A stretch of DNA of 64,000 nt from Bacteroidales bacterium. Lineage in GTDB: Bacteria > Bacteroidota > Bacteroidia > Bacteroidales > Tenuifilaceae. Numbering within the stretch: the first letter of the stretch is position 1; each line of letters starts with the position of its first letter. This document shows positions 17,189 through 29,000 of the stretch, piece after piece. The position numbers and the translations under genes are program-made. The stretch lies in contig JACJXC010000007.1 of the NCBI GenBank assembly GCA_020636835.1, forward strand, positions 62,001 through 126,000, in the 5' to 3' direction. The notes under the pieces are model-generated. The model ran no database searches and was not told the DNA's origin. It saw only the letters and a program-made list of their open reading frames with translations.

Positions 17189-18178
17189 TTAGAATGAGGG
17201 ACAGGGCAATGCCTTCCACCTACGGCGGGTTTTCATCTTAAACTCGTAAACAAGCGATACCTCATGCGATCCGCCCGAACCGAGGCCAAGATTCGAAATG
17301 GTAAAATCGTAGCTGTATCCAACCTTAAACTGTTCCCACTTGTACCCCACCATAAATGCCAACGCATCGATGCGTCGTGTGGAGCTACTCTTGGGCATTC
17401 CACGCCACCAGAATCCAAAACTAAACGGTTCGGAATACCAGTACATTCCCAAATCGAGCTGGCGGTATATATCCTGTACCCTAAAGTTGAATGCAAAGGT
17501 AATGGACTCCTCTATTCTGCTCATCAAAAACCCACGCGTAATGTATCGATAGCCCCCAAATAGCGAAAACTTGTAGGGTGTTCTATCGTTCTCGGCATAA
17601 AGCGAGGCTACCGGTTTTAACATATGATCCCACGTAGCCCCTAACCAGGCATTATCGGAGTAGCCCAGTATTGATGTAGCCACATCAATATCCCACACCC
17701 CTTTATTTCCCGGCTGTGTAGCTGATGGGGCATCAGAGAAGAGTTGATCACCAAAAATCAACTTACTATAATCGATGGACAGCTGCTGAAGGTAAAAACC
17801 CAACCCGGGCCGAATATGCCATTCCGGACTAGGCGTAAAATCGTAGGAGTACAATACCCCAATTTTGGTATTACCCAGCTTGCCAGCGCCAGCCTGATCG
17901 CGCACCCCAACAAAACCGAGGCCACTCTTAAAGGCAATAAAATTATGATCCCACGACAGGCTATACGTATTGTACGCCCCGGGGATCGACGACCACTGAT
18001 TACGGTAGTTTGCCACCGTACGGTATCCTAAAACCCCTCCAGTGAACGAAGGGGATAAGAATAGCGGACTGGCATAGAACTGAGTAAAATGCGGATCTTG
18101 CGCCTTAGTAACTCCACAAAGTAAAATCAGCAGTACGGAAACTATATGTCTTTTAAAATTGCTCAATACTTTAGTCAC
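17189..18178 (-). CDS. PorP/SprF-family type IX secretion protein (module 1)
   Basis: A 329-residue outer-membrane beta-barrel protein. Signal peptide to about residue 26 ('GVTKAQDPHFTQFYASPLFLSPSFTG'); the 'DPHFTQFYASPLFLNPA'-like N-terminus is diagnostic of PorP/SprF. Alternating amphipathic strands follow, ending 'GSGGSHEVSLVYEF'. SprF is needed to deliver the adhesin SprB to the surface in Flavobacterium, and PorP-like proteins are T9SS partners. Its immediate upstream neighbour is a giant type-B cargo gene, so it most likely serves that cargo. The start is GTG at 18178; no closer ATG fits the signal peptide better. Confidence 0.93.
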   Translation of the reverse strand: MTKVLSNFKRHIVSVLLILLCGVTKAQDPHFTQFYASPLFLSPSFTGGVLGYRTVANYRNQWSSIPGAYNTYSLSWDHNFIAFKSGLGFVGVRDQAGAGKLGNTKIGVLYSYDFTPSPEWHIRPGLGFYLQQLSIDYSKLIFGDQLFSDAPSATQPGNKGVWDIDVATSILGYSDNAWLGATWDHMLKPVASLYAENDRTPYKFSLFGGYRYITRGFLMSRIEESITFAFNFRVQDIYRQLDLGMYWYSEPFSFGFWWRGMPKSSSTRRIDALAFMVGYKWEQFKVGYSYDFTISNLGLGSGGSHEVSLVYEFKMKTRRRWKALPCPSF

Positions 18179-18268
18179 AAAAAGAATTAATAATTGGTTA
18201 CCAATCTAAATCCAATTATCTACACAAAAATATAAATAATTGCAAACAAAAAAACATTAACTAAAAAA

Positions 18269-21200
18269 CTATCGCAACAATGTTACGCTTCCCTTCAAAT
18301 CGAAAGTTCGGCCATTGGTGTACTTACCGGTTGCCCGCCACATATATACTCCTAAGGGAGCAAGTTTCCCGTTAACAAAACCATCCCAACCTACAGTTAC
18401 ATCGTTCGATGTGAATATTTGCTCGCCCCAACGCGAGAATATCATCAATTTATACTCCACAATACCGTAATGGTATGGATGGAATACCTCATTCTTAATA
18501 TCGTAAGCATCGTAAACACCTCCATTGGGAGTGCCCGACGGCTTAAAGGCATTCGGGAACTTGCAATACCCCACACCCTCTACCCAAACCGCGGGGTTCT
18601 GCGATGTAGTATCGGCACACGAGGCCACCACTGTTCCCTGCTTATCGGTATAGTCCATATAAACGGTTAGCGCAATATTATACTCACCCACCTTGGTATA
18701 GGTATGTATTGGGCTCTCATCGGTGGTTTGGTAGCCATCGCCCATGTCCCAGAACGAACGGTTAAAGTTTGTTGAAGTGTTATACACATGCACAGTGGCA
18801 TCGGGAAGCATCACCCGGTTTGGCACCGCCTGGAAATTAGCCGTGGGGTTCTGGTAAACCCTAAACACCCGGTAGAAGAAACGTACACCGCCATCGCCCG
18901 ATACCGTTAACCTTACGGTGTAGTACCCCGGATCGACGAATGTATGAACCGGCTCAGGCTCGGTGGATGTTGTTCCATCGCCAAAATCCCACAAGTAAGA
19001 ATCGGCCCATTGCGAGGTGTTCACAAAGTGAACCTCGAGCGGCGAACAAGCCGAATCGACATTGGCAGAGAACTCCGACTGGGGCACTGCTGGCAACAGG
19101 AATATGGTGGTTACAGTGGAATCCTTACAGTGAGGGCTCTCAATCTTCAACTTCACATTATACTTAAACTCATTGGCCTTTGGGCCCCATTTCAGATAGG
19201 TATGCGTTCCGGGATCGCGTAGCACAGAGAAAGTGTTATCGTTAAAATCCCAACTATAGCTCCAACCCGCAGCGGCAGGGCTCGACTGATTGTAAATATC
19301 GAACGTTGCATCGGGGAATACCTTCAACGGAGGGTTAGCCGCAATGTTGGCAATAGGCGTTGCCCACACAGTAATTTTCTGGGTATCCCTATCCACGCAG
19401 TTGTACTCAGACCACGATTTCAACCGGACATTGAACACCTTGTCGGTTTCGTCGTAATTCAGGAAGGTATGCGATGGTGTGGTGTAGGATGATGTTATAC
19501 CATCGTCGAACTCCCAATTGTAAAAGCGCGAGTTAACCGAGGTGTTGTTAAACTGCACCTCAAACGGGCTACAGGCCTGATAACCCGGAGTGGCCACATA
19601 GTTCGCAAAAACATGCGGGTAAACATAAACGGTTTGCGAAATGGAATCGTCGCACCCAAACGCTGAAACAACCTTCAAGTCGATTTGGTAAGGCTCGATA
19701 TCAGAATTTAAATTGTCGAACGTATGCAGCATATTGGCCTGGTTGGTGGTAGTGGAATCGTCCCCATCGCCAAATTCGTAGTAATGGGTTAAATTGGTTC
19801 CCAGCGAGTTATTTTCAATCTCAACCTCAAACGGAGGACAGGCAATGTACTGGCCGGTAAGCTCCATGGCGGCAAACGGACGGGGGTGAACGGTTATTGT
19901 TTTGCGGATTAAATCCACACAACCGTGCTGGCTAACCGAGCGTAAACGTACCGAGAACGTGCTATCCTTTGTTCGCGACACATTGCTGTAGGTAATTTGA
20001 GGCTCGGGCTCGCCCGCGCTAACACCATTGCCCAAATCCCAGAAATAGGTATCGGTGGCAGTATTGAACGAGTTGGTTAGGTTGTCGAACGTAACCTTAT
20101 GGGGATGGCAACCCTCCATATCGGCATTAAAGTTAGGGTAAATATGCGGGAACACGCTCACAGCAAGTTTCAACGAATCGATACAAGTGGTATCGTTAGC
20201 ATAGCTGGTGCGCAGGGTAATAGTTGGAGTAAGAACGCTGGGTGGCGCGGTGGTACCGTTGGTGTAAACATGCGATGTGGGTTGCTCCACGTATGTTTTT
20301 GATGATCCATCGCCAAAATCCCAACTGTACTTGTACAGCGGCGAGGTGGACGAGTTATTCAAGTTGATGGTTAGCGGTGTACAGCCCTCAAACTTGTTCC
20401 ACTGGAAATCGGATTTCACTAACGGGTAAACCGTGATTACCGTATCGGCAAAACTCTTACACCCATAAGCATTGGTGGCCGTTAGCTTTGCCGTATAGGT
20501 TTGGTTTATGTCCTTGTACGGATGGCTATAGGTATGATCGGCCGGAACATTATCAACCGAAGTCCCCCCATCGCCAAACTCCCACAGGTAGGTACTCAAC
20601 CCCGACGAGTTGTTGGTAAACTTAACCGTTAGCGGATTACACCCACGAATTTTATCCACATCGAAACGCGAAACCACACGGGGATAAACAGTTACTGGAA
20701 GTTCCATGGTATCGCGGCATGCCGTTACCGAGTCAACCGAAATAAGCCGGATTTGGTAGGTAAGAATATCGTTGGCCGTAGGATTGTCGAAAATATACGG
20801 GAACGCATTCTTGTTGTTCACAATGGTATCGAGACCGCTGTAGCCAAAATCCCAATAGAATTTAGAACCGTTCAGCGAGGTATTGGTTAAATCGAGGTAG
20901 AATGGCGTACACTTGGATTGCTGTGCAAACACGAAACCCGCCTCCACTTTGGGGTGCACCCTTATGGTTTGCTCCAAACTATCGCGGCAACCATTAATGT
21001 TAATTGCCTTCAGCTTAACGGTGTAAATGCTATCAATACTACCCCTATTGGTAAATGTATGCGACACGCTTGTTTTTGTTGATGTTGTTGCGCTCTCGCC
21101 ATTGCCAAAATCCCACAAATACTGAAGATTTCCACCTGTAGATATGTTACCAAATGTAACCGGTAAATCGGAACAACCCACACTGGTATTCGGTGCAAAA

Positions 21201-24200
21201 TCGGCATTCACAATAGGATACACCTCCAGGTTGCGCGACAGCACTGCGGGACATCCCTCATCATTGCGAGCCTCGAGTGTTATGGTGTAAATGGCCGGAA
21301 CATCAGGATCGGAATTGGTAAACTGCTTAACAAACGTGTTGCCATTGGCAAGTGTTTCGTTAGGTAAGCCTGGCGCTCCGCCATAGCTCCATCGATACTC
21401 CGAGGCTCCAATTGCGGCAGGGTGGAACGTAACGTCGAACGGAGTACAGTTGGACGCATACTCAAACGTGAAGTGCGACTCAATCCGGTTATACACCTCA
21501 ATATCCTGAGTAATGGAATCCTTACAGCCATACTCGCTCACCACCTTGAGCTTGGTGGGGTAAATGGCATTGTTGTTGGGATTGTCGTTGCTATAGGTAT
21601 GTACCGGGCTAACCTCGTTCGATGAGCCACCATCGCCAAAAGTCCAATAATAGGTAGTATTGGTTAAGGGAGTGCCCACACCCGCAAAAGCGCTACTATT
21701 ATTGGTAAGCGCCACATCAATGGGGTTACAACCCGCTATAAGGCTGGCAGTAAAAGCCGCGTCCACCTCGGGATATACGGTTACCACTTTAGGAGCCGAT
21801 ACATCGGAACAAACGCCATTACTTGCGGTAAGCAATACATTGTACGTCTGAATTACCCCGGTTTTGTTTTCTGCCACAGGAATGGTTTGCGTATTCCCGG
21901 TATAGGTGGTTCCATTTATATCCCAGCTATAGGTTCCCGCACCTCCCAACGGGGGAGCACTAACGGTAAAGGTAAGCGGAGCGCATCCCACCGAGTTGGT
22001 TAAACTAAAGTCGGCATTAATCTCAGGGCCAAGTAAGAAACTTTGAGTTGCCGTATCGGGGCAGTTGTACTGGTTATTGGCCACTAAATTGACATCAACC
22101 GTTTTATTAACCGCGGATGTATTGGTAAGGGTAAAGGTGGGATCCTCAACGGTTGAGGCTCCCAAATCGCCAAACTGCCAGCTGTAATAGTTGGCATTGG
22201 TAGTTTGCCCATCGAAAGTGGCATGAATGGGGGAGCATAGCAAATCGCCAGCATGGTAGGTTATGGGCTTCCCATCGTCGTCCTTAAACGTAAAGGTATA
22301 ATTGGCCACCGCCTGCGGATTTACCCGGATGGTATCGAAAGCCACATCGGTACAACCCTTCGTGTTCATTGCGGTTAATTTCACCGGAATTATTCGCACA
22401 TCGCTGGTTGTGGTTGCGTTCACAAAATTGGGCAAAGCGTTAGGATCAGCAACATTGACCCCATCTACATTCCAGATAAGTGTAGATGAACCAGGCGAGG
22501 AGGCACTGGTAAAGGCAACATCGAGCGGCGAGCACCCCTCCCTAACATCTAACGATATAACGGCATCGACCAGCGGATATACTGTGATATTTGTAGGTTT
22601 AATAGTTTCGCACCCCCACTTATTGGAAACCACCAAGCTAATCTGGTAAGTTTTAGGCGAGCCCGATGAGTTTGTAAAGGTGAAAGAGGGGTACTCCAGC
22701 GAGGTAGTAGTAACCGGAATAGCCCCACCCCCAATATTCTGAACGGCACCCGAGGGCTGTTCCATCACCCTCCAGTAGTAGGTAGTGGCATTCTTAATCC
22801 CCGTGGCGTTGAACTTAACGGTCAACGGCGAACAATTAAGATCGGAACCCGCTAATGCGGTACAGGTAACCTCACCGACCTCGGCACGGGGGTAAACCTT
22901 AACCACGTTCGTAATGGAATCGGAACAACCATTCGCGGTTAACTTAAGCTTGATAGTATCCGTTTCGGCATCCTCGCTTACGACACCGCTATGAACAAAG
23001 TTATGCGTGATTGTATTAGCAGTTACCGTATCGCCACTCACGTATGTTTTTATTGCACCATTAATGTACCAGTAATGGGGCGTATGTAGCACTACCTTGC
23101 TATCGCTGGTTGCCTTTAGGTTATTCAATGGCGTACATCCGGCTACCGGGTCGATAACAAAATGGGCATCCACCAATGGTTTTAGAGTAATATCGACAGT
23201 TTTAGTATCGGTACAAACATTGTGCTTATCGGTAATTGTTATACCCGCTGTAAAAGTAGCCGAGGTTAGATGATCGTAGTTATAATAGGTGTGCGTTGGG
23301 TTCTGAACATTGGACGTGGAACCATCGCCAAATTCCCATCGATAGTAAGATCCTGAAATACCACCGGGTCCAGATAGAAAACTAACGGTTAACGGCGTAC
23401 AACTATTATTATCGGTTACCGTGAAGGAGGGAGCAACGGAAACCGCAGGGTAAACCTTTATAACACTCTCGAGGATAACGGTACATCCATCGTTACTGGC
23501 AACCAAACGGATTGTGTACGCCACCGGATCGATCCCCGCGCCGGTATAGGTAAGGGTGTAGGTATAATCCTGCGAAAGCCCCGAAGGGGTATGGGTAGCA
23601 ACCTGACGGAACGAAGTGGAATCGGGCTCCTTGATGTACCACTTGAGCTTGGTAACATTATCCAAACTCCCCGCAGTAAAAGTAACATTGCCATTGCCAC
23701 ACAAAAAGTTAGAGTTGGGCACAAGGGTTGGATTAATTGGAAGTGCAACCTCAATGGTCACCTCTGTAGTGCTAACTAAATCGCAGGCACCGGTAACTGT
23801 TGCCTTATATTTTTGAGTACCAGTTGGCTTAATAACCTCAGGCGATGCTATATTAGGATTACTCAAAAATACCGTGGGACTCCAACTATAAGTAAGACCA
23901 CCACTTGCATGTATTTGAGTACTCTGGCCGTAGCAAAGGGGCATAAAAGTCATAGGATTAGCGGGATCGTCCCCTGCATAGGCCATAGCCTTAAACGAGG
24001 CAAAATCAGAAAAATAGCCATAAAAAGCATCCAAACTAGCATCACCATTCAATACACCCAAATGGAAAACATTATTATTATTAATCAGACGGTACGAAAC
24101 AGTACCCGGTAAAATATTAGCACCTATAGCATCGGTATTAATTCGAACATACTTCCATTTTTCAACAGGCGAAGAGGTAATACCTGCTGGTAAATCGAAC

Positions 24201-25711
24201 GTACTCCAATTATTCCTATCGTTTAAATAATCTTCGAGTTTCTTCTCATCGGAAGTTGCGCCTACGGGCTCGAAACCTGTTGCCCCCTGCTTCTGAAGAA
24301 CAAAATTACCAATGGCCGAAGTAACAGGATCGGAATTTTTATCCCAAGCCAAAACATTTAAGTAAAAAACATAACCACTACCCTTTGTTCTACTAAAAAC
24401 CACATTCTGCGAACCAATACATAAACCCGTATTGGGGAGAGCCGGAATAACAGCCCCCGCCTTCTGATCGGATCCGCCATCCCCAGTACCAGACATATGG
24501 AAAACAAAAACTGGTTTATCGGAATGAACCATAACACCATCATCCGAAGCCCCATCAATTCGAACGCCCCATTGCTCGCCCTCAGTAATTGTTTTTTGAC
24601 CATGATTGGAAATGTAAACCGTAGTGGAGGGTTCTGTCCCAACAATATAAATAAACTCATTTCTAGTTTTGGTGGACATCACTCCGCGGATCACACCAAA
24701 ATCGGTACCGGCATAATCTATGGGAACTAACTGATCGGCAACATAATCGGGGTTTGGACCATGGGTTATATCATCGCGGGTAAGCACAACAATATCGCCA
24801 CCACTAATAACCTCAACCTTTGCACCTGCCAAACGAGAACCATCATCCCAAGCCACTTGGTACCCATCCTCGTTATAATTATTATCGGCATACGGAGTAA
24901 TAATTGAACTCTGCCCCCTATTAAGCACAATTTCGTATATTCCTTTTGGTAGCACCCTTCCATTGCTAACACCAGCCTGAGTCCCCTGCTTTAACCAGAT
25001 AGGAATTGGAACCGTTATTCGCACCCTTGTATCGGGCTGAGTAGCTACAATGTTAAAAGAACTGTACGGAGGACAAGCCATATTATCATACCTGTCATCA
25101 TAGGCAGTTAAATCGGTCTGAAAAGGAACAAAAAATTTCTTACCTAAAGCATTAGCTCCCTTTAAAGCAATAATATCCATATTCCAGCCCACTCCAATCT
25201 CAATGTATGCCATAATATTTTTATCGGAATACATGCGCACACCTTTATTTGTCCTATTAATATAGACAGGGTTGGTAGGATCGGAATCGGACTCGCTCCA
25301 CTCCAAGAGGTTTTCGATATATTTAGCACGTTCAGCTAAAGGGGTTGCAGTATAATCACCCCACTTTCTGGCATTGTAAAATAACGACATTGGAGCGAGT
25401 ATATTTGAAAAATTACTAGTATTGCTATAGGGATCGGTTAACTCAATACGCACCTTTGTACTGCCCGTTACTGTAAAGTTAATAGGGGCAAAACCCGGTT
25501 CAGCAGGCAACTCAATTGTAACATTGGCATCATCTTCCAACGCCGAAACATGCAAATAAACGTGAAATGCATAAGTACTGGAAACGTGCCCTCGGTTAAC
25601 CTCCGGAACATCGAACCAGAACTCGGTACCTATCTGTGAGTAGGTTTTTCCACCCGCAAAAAGTAGAAGAACCGCTGCTACTATTTTGATAAAAAACCTA
25701 TATTTGTACAT
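18269..25711 (-). CDS. Giant PKD-repeat surface protein with type-B T9SS sorting domain (module 1)
   Basis: A 2,480-residue exported protein. Signal peptide at 1-25 ('FAGGKTYSQIGTEFWF'). Residues about 25-620 resemble the IgGFc-binding N-terminal type domain found in Bacteroidota adhesins ('KKFFVPFQTDLTAYDD', 'IYIVGTEPSTTVYIS', 'VFVFHMSGTGDGGSDQ'). A long tandem array of PKD domains follows, each about 85-100 residues with 'GCxPLxVxFxNxS', 'YxWDFGDG' and 'HTY' marks. The last about 100 residues, from 'CKFPNAFKPSGTPNGG' to 'GSVTLLR', are the gliding-motility-associated C-terminal (CHU_C, type-B sorting) domain. Overall it is SprB-like. It is followed after 90 bases by PorP/SprF, and a strong promoter lies upstream. 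A role in adhesion or gliding is inference. Confidence 0.93.
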   Translation of the reverse strand: MYKYRFFIKIVAAVLLLFAGGKTYSQIGTEFWFDVPEVNRGHVSSTYAFHVYLHVSALEDDANVTIELPAEPGFAPINFTVTGSTKVRIELTDPYSNTSNFSNILAPMSLFYNARKWGDYTATPLAERAKYIENLLEWSESDSDPTNPVYINRTNKGVRMYSDKNIMAYIEIGVGWNMDIIALKGANALGKKFFVPFQTDLTAYDDRYDNMACPPYSSFNIVATQPDTRVRITVPIPIWLKQGTQAGVSNGRVLPKGIYEIVLNRGQSSIITPYADNNYNEDGYQVAWDDGSRLAGAKVEVISGGDIVVLTRDDITHGPNPDYVADQLVPIDYAGTDFGVIRGVMSTKTRNEFIYIVGTEPSTTVYISNHGQKTITEGEQWGVRIDGASDDGVMVHSDKPVFVFHMSGTGDGGSDQKAGAVIPALPNTGLCIGSQNVVFSRTKGSGYVFYLNVLAWDKNSDPVTSAIGNFVLQKQGATGFEPVGATSDEKKLEDYLNDRNNWSTFDLPAGITSSPVEKWKYVRINTDAIGANILPGTVSYRLINNNNVFHLGVLNGDASLDAFYGYFSDFASFKAMAYAGDDPANPMTFMPLCYGQSTQIHASGGLTYSWSPTVFLSNPNIASPEVIKPTGTQKYKATVTGACDLVSTTEVTIEVALPINPTLVPNSNFLCGNGNVTFTAGSLDNVTKLKWYIKEPDSTSFRQVATHTPSGLSQDYTYTLTYTGAGIDPVAYTIRLVASNDGCTVILESVIKVYPAVSVAPSFTVTDNNSCTPLTVSFLSGPGGISGSYYRWEFGDGSTSNVQNPTHTYYNYDHLTSATFTAGITITDKHNVCTDTKTVDITLKPLVDAHFVIDPVAGCTPLNNLKATSDSKVVLHTPHYWYINGAIKTYVSGDTVTANTITHNFVHSGVVSEDAETDTIKLKLTANGCSDSITNVVKVYPRAEVGEVTCTALAGSDLNCSPLTVKFNATGIKNATTYYWRVMEQPSGAVQNIGGGAIPVTTTSLEYPSFTFTNSSGSPKTYQISLVVSNKWGCETIKPTNITVYPLVDAVISLDVREGCSPLDVAFTSASSPGSSTLIWNVDGVNVADPNALPNFVNATTTSDVRIIPVKLTAMNTKGCTDVAFDTIRVNPQAVANYTFTFKDDDGKPITYHAGDLLCSPIHATFDGQTTNANYYSWQFGDLGASTVEDPTFTLTNTSAVNKTVDVNLVANNQYNCPDTATQSFLLGPEINADFSLTNSVGCAPLTFTVSAPPLGGAGTYSWDINGTTYTGNTQTIPVAENKTGVIQTYNVLLTASNGVCSDVSAPKVVTVYPEVDAAFTASLIAGCNPIDVALTNNSSAFAGVGTPLTNTTYYWTFGDGGSSNEVSPVHTYSNDNPNNNAIYPTKLKVVSEYGCKDSITQDIEVYNRIESHFTFEYASNCTPFDVTFHPAAIGASEYRWSYGGAPGLPNETLANGNTFVKQFTNSDPDVPAIYTITLEARNDEGCPAVLSRNLEVYPIVNADFAPNTSVGCSDLPVTFGNISTGGNLQYLWDFGNGESATTSTKTSVSHTFTNRGSIDSIYTVKLKAININGCRDSLEQTIRVHPKVEAGFVFAQQSKCTPFYLDLTNTSLNGSKFYWDFGYSGLDTIVNNKNAFPYIFDNPTANDILTYQIRLISVDSVTACRDTMELPVTVYPRVVSRFDVDKIRGCNPLTVKFTNNSSGLSTYLWEFGDGGTSVDNVPADHTYSHPYKDINQTYTAKLTATNAYGCKSFADTVITVYPLVKSDFQWNKFEGCTPLTINLNNSSTSPLYKYSWDFGDGSSKTYVEQPTSHVYTNGTTAPPSVLTPTITLRTSYANDTTCIDSLKLAVSVFPHIYPNFNADMEGCHPHKVTFDNLTNSFNTATDTYFWDLGNGVSAGEPEPQITYSNVSRTKDSTFSVRLRSVSQHGCVDLIRKTITVHPRPFAAMELTGQYIACPPFEVEIENNSLGTNLTHYYEFGDGDDSTTTNQANMLHTFDNLNSDIEPYQIDLKVVSAFGCDDSISQTVYVYPHVFANYVATPGYQACSPFEVQFNNTSVNSRFYNWEFDDGITSSYTTPSHTFLNYDETDKVFNVRLKSWSEYNCVDRDTQKITVWATPIANIAANPPLKVFPDATFDIYNQSSPAAAGWSYSWDFNDNTFSVLRDPGTHTYLKWGPKANEFKYNVKLKIESPHCKDSTVTTIFLLPAVPQSEFSANVDSACSPLEVHFVNTSQWADSYLWDFGDGTTSTEPEPVHTFVDPGYYTVRLTVSGDGGVRFFYRVFRVYQNPTANFQAVPNRVMLPDATVHVYNTSTNFNRSFWDMGDGYQTTDESPIHTYTKVGEYNIALTVYMDYTDKQGTVVASCADTTSQNPAVWVEGVGYCKFPNAFKPSGTPNGGVYDAYDIKNEVFHPYHYGIVEYKLMIFSRWGEQIFTSNDVTVGWDGFVNGKLAPLGVYMWRATGKYTNGRTFDLKGSVTLLR

Positions 25712-25749
25712 GAATAATAATTTTAGATTGATTAACGATTTTTACGGAA

Positions 25750-25789
25750 CAAAGTTAACAAAGTTACCATAATAAAAAATTACAGCAAA
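25750..25789 (-). promoter_or_regulatory. Promoter for the PKD surface protein, with duplicated -7 box
   Basis: On the minus strand TTTG (25789-25786), 19 bases, then TAACTTTG (25766-25759), an exact consensus. A second identical TAACTTTG sits 9 bases downstream (25757-25750), forming a direct repeat of the -7 element. Confidence 0.6.
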
Positions 25790-26048
25790 CCCGAAAAATA
25801 ATCACTGGGCAAACGGGTTCAATGCTTTTTACGGAAATTACTGGGCTTTGCCAAACAGTTGCATTACTAAAAATAGCGTAAAAACCCAACATATTGCAAT
25901 AAAAACCGTAAAAATTAGGTAGTTTTGTATGTATAGTTAAACGTACCAAAAAAATAGTTGTTGCCGATTAGCATATAAACTAGAATACACCTTTATATAT
26001 AATTACACTAAACGTCGTTAGAATACCATAAACCGAAATAGTTAAGCC
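25790..26048. other. Divergent intergenic region between two T9SS cargo genes
   Basis: The gap holds a promoter on each strand (both annotated) and otherwise AT-rich sequence with several short 'AAAA(A)CC' tracts at 25865-25915. I see no ORF or strong hairpin. Confidence 0.5.
25894..25927 (+). promoter_or_regulatory. Promoter for the type-A T9SS cargo gene
   Basis: TTG (25894-25896), 23 bases, then TAGTTTTG (25920-25927), an exact TAnnTTTG match. It leaves a leader of about 115 bases to the ATG at 26049. Confidence 0.5.
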
Positions 26049-29000
26049 ATGAATAAACTTTTACTTCCGTTAGCACTGCTAATACTGCTAAGCACCAAGG
26101 GATACACCCAAAAGCCCGAAACCGACGAGGATGGTAACCCTGTTGAATACTACGAGGGGTTTGAGGGAGGCGCAAAACCAAGCGGCTGGTTAAACGAAAT
26201 ACTCCACACCACCTCCGGTGGCGTAGATCTGTACTGGCGATACCAAACGGGCGGGGGGTTCATCACCGATCCAAACCTGAAGGATCCGGCTACAGCATAC
26301 AAAGGAACCTACAATGCCCTATTCTTTACCCACGACGACCAGGCATCGACCCGGCTCGAAACGCCATGGTGGAACATGGCTTCGGATAAACCCGCAGTGG
26401 CATTCTGGCTTACACAGGTTAGCCGAACCGGTACCGACGCCCTTACCATACAGTACAGCATTAAACAAGCCAATGGTACCTATGGCCCATGGATCGATCT
26501 TGAAACGTTCACAACAAGTCAGGAAAGTTGGACCCGAAAGATTGTTGCCCTGCCCGACGCGGTGAAAGGACAAAATATTAAAATTGGCTTTGTGGGTGAG
26601 TTAAACTTCGGATTAGGAATTTGCCTCGACGAGGTAATGATAATCGACCTAAGTTTTAAGCCCCGACGTATAAGCTCGGTGGTTTTGAACCACAACAGCT
26701 CAGTAGCCCCCACCCAAACAAGCAACAACCCGGTGGCCATGCTGGAAACCTCGGTTACAGGTGCATCGGATAACCTTAAGCTTAGCCAGTTAAGCCTTAC
26801 CTACACCGGCACAAGCATCAGCGATATTAGCACGCTAAAGCTATACCTTACGCGATCGAGCATATTTACCACCGAAAAACCAATTACAGCAACATATAGC
26901 CCATCGGGAAATAATATTCAAATTACGGTAAGCAACCCGGCCAGTGGCCCCAGCATCCAAACAGGGCTTAACTACATCTGGGTATGCGCCGGCATAAACG
27001 GGAGTGCCCAGCATGGTAACAGCATCAAGTTTGAACTGCCCGCCAATGGTGTTACCACAAACCTGTACAACTCAACAAGCGGCGAACTGGTGGAAACCAT
27101 GCAGTACCCATTGCAACAACAAGCCCCCAGCGGAGAATCGACCATTGAGGAATCGCTCTTTTTCGACGAATTCGATTCGGGCTCGGCCAAGTGGACTTTA
27201 GGCCCCGATATTCAAATGGGAGCGCCAACTGGCATTGGCACCGGCGACCCTCTACTCCCATTCACGGGAAGTAGCATTCTGGCCACCAATTTAAGCGGGA
27301 ATTACCTTCCGAACATCCCCGCAGGATCCAATAACTATATTGCCACCACGCAAGCCATCAATGCTAAGTACTATAAAAACATATCGGTACGACTCCGACG
27401 GTGGCTCAATATCGAAAGTAAGGACAAGGTGGGCATGTGGATATCGACCGACAATGGAACCACCTGGGTAAAGTTCTACGAAAATATACTGGGGATATTC
27501 GACAATTACTGGACAAGCCAAAGTTTCGATATTTCGAGCGAGGCAACACGCAAGGAGCAGGTGATGATTAAACTGGGAATTGCCAGCTCCGATGGCGACG
27601 ACGAGAAAGGCGGATTGAATATCGAGAACTTTGCCATCACGGGCGACTATATTGCCCACGATGTGGGTGTGGAGTCCTTTATATCGCCAACCTCGGGCTG
27701 CAGCCTAGGAACAGATGTGGATCTTAAAATAAGCCTCCGCAACTATGGCGCCGAACCGGTAACCGGGCCCTTTGCTGTGGAGTACCGCATAAACGATGGC
27801 GCATGGGTATCGTCAACCTTCAACGGTACAATTAATGTTGATGCCAGCCAGGAGTTCACTTTTGCACAGGGCGCCAACCTATCGGAATACGGGGTGAAAA
27901 ACATCAGCTTCAGAACGGTGTTTTCGGGCGACGAGGATGCCTCCAACGATATTAAATCGGTAGCGTTATACTCATACCCAACCATTACGGCTCCTGTTAC
28001 AGAATCGTTTGAGGTTCTATTAAACCACTGGTACCCCTATGGCACCAACAGTAGTTGGCAATGGGGCGCTCCAACCGGAACTGTAATCAACAAGGCAGCA
28101 CAAGGCACATCGGCGTGGGTTACCAAACTCAACGGAACGTATAACACCAATGAGTTCTCGTACCTCGAGAGCCCTTGCTACAACCTCCCTGTAGGAGAAA
28201 ACTACATGGTATTCTCGTTTATGCACATGGCGGCACTAGAGGCCGGAATGGATGGTTTCACAGTTCAATACTCCACCGATGGAGGAGCAACATGGGGTGT
28301 ACTACCCAAGCATGCATCGTACTCCGACAACTGGCTACCCACCAGCAGCATTGCAGCACTAGGACTCGAAGGATGGAGCGTAAATACAACGGGCTACGTA
28401 ATGTCGAAAACGCTACTCCCGGCAGATGCGATTGCCGCGGGAACCGTTAAGTTCCGTTTCGCATTCGCCTCCAACGCGGCCAATAATTTCGAAGGGGTGG
28501 CTTTAGATCTTATACGCCTCTATGCCCTTACCAACGATATTGGGGTATCGAGCCTCACCTCCCCAATAACCGCTTGCGAAATTGGCACATCGGCACTTAA
28601 ATTTAAACTAAAAAACTTTAGCCCCCTGAAGACATACCCCGCAGGAAGTGTTCCAATCACCTTTACGGTAAACGATTCCGAACCCACAACCGAATCCTTT
28701 ACACTAGCATCCCCCTTAGCACCCAATGGCGAGGTTGAAGTAACCACAACGGCCACATTCAACTTCGACGAGGGCTTTACTTTCAACATCGCAGCCAACA
28801 CCTCGCTAAGCGACGACGATAATAAGAATAACGATAAGCTGGAAACGATTATATACGTGAACGGGATGCCCAACTACCAAATTGTTGGAGCCGACATGGG
28901 CACCATTGGCCTGGTTAGCATCCCTCCAAACCACACCCTCGATGCAGGTGCCGGTTACGACTCCTATAACTGGGAATCGTGGAACGGTAGCGCCTGGATT

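Noticed and set aside
21010..25000. Long antisense open frames inside the PKD and Ig repeat genes.
   Set aside because: They arise from the composition of the tandem repeats; none has a domain, signal peptide or promoter.
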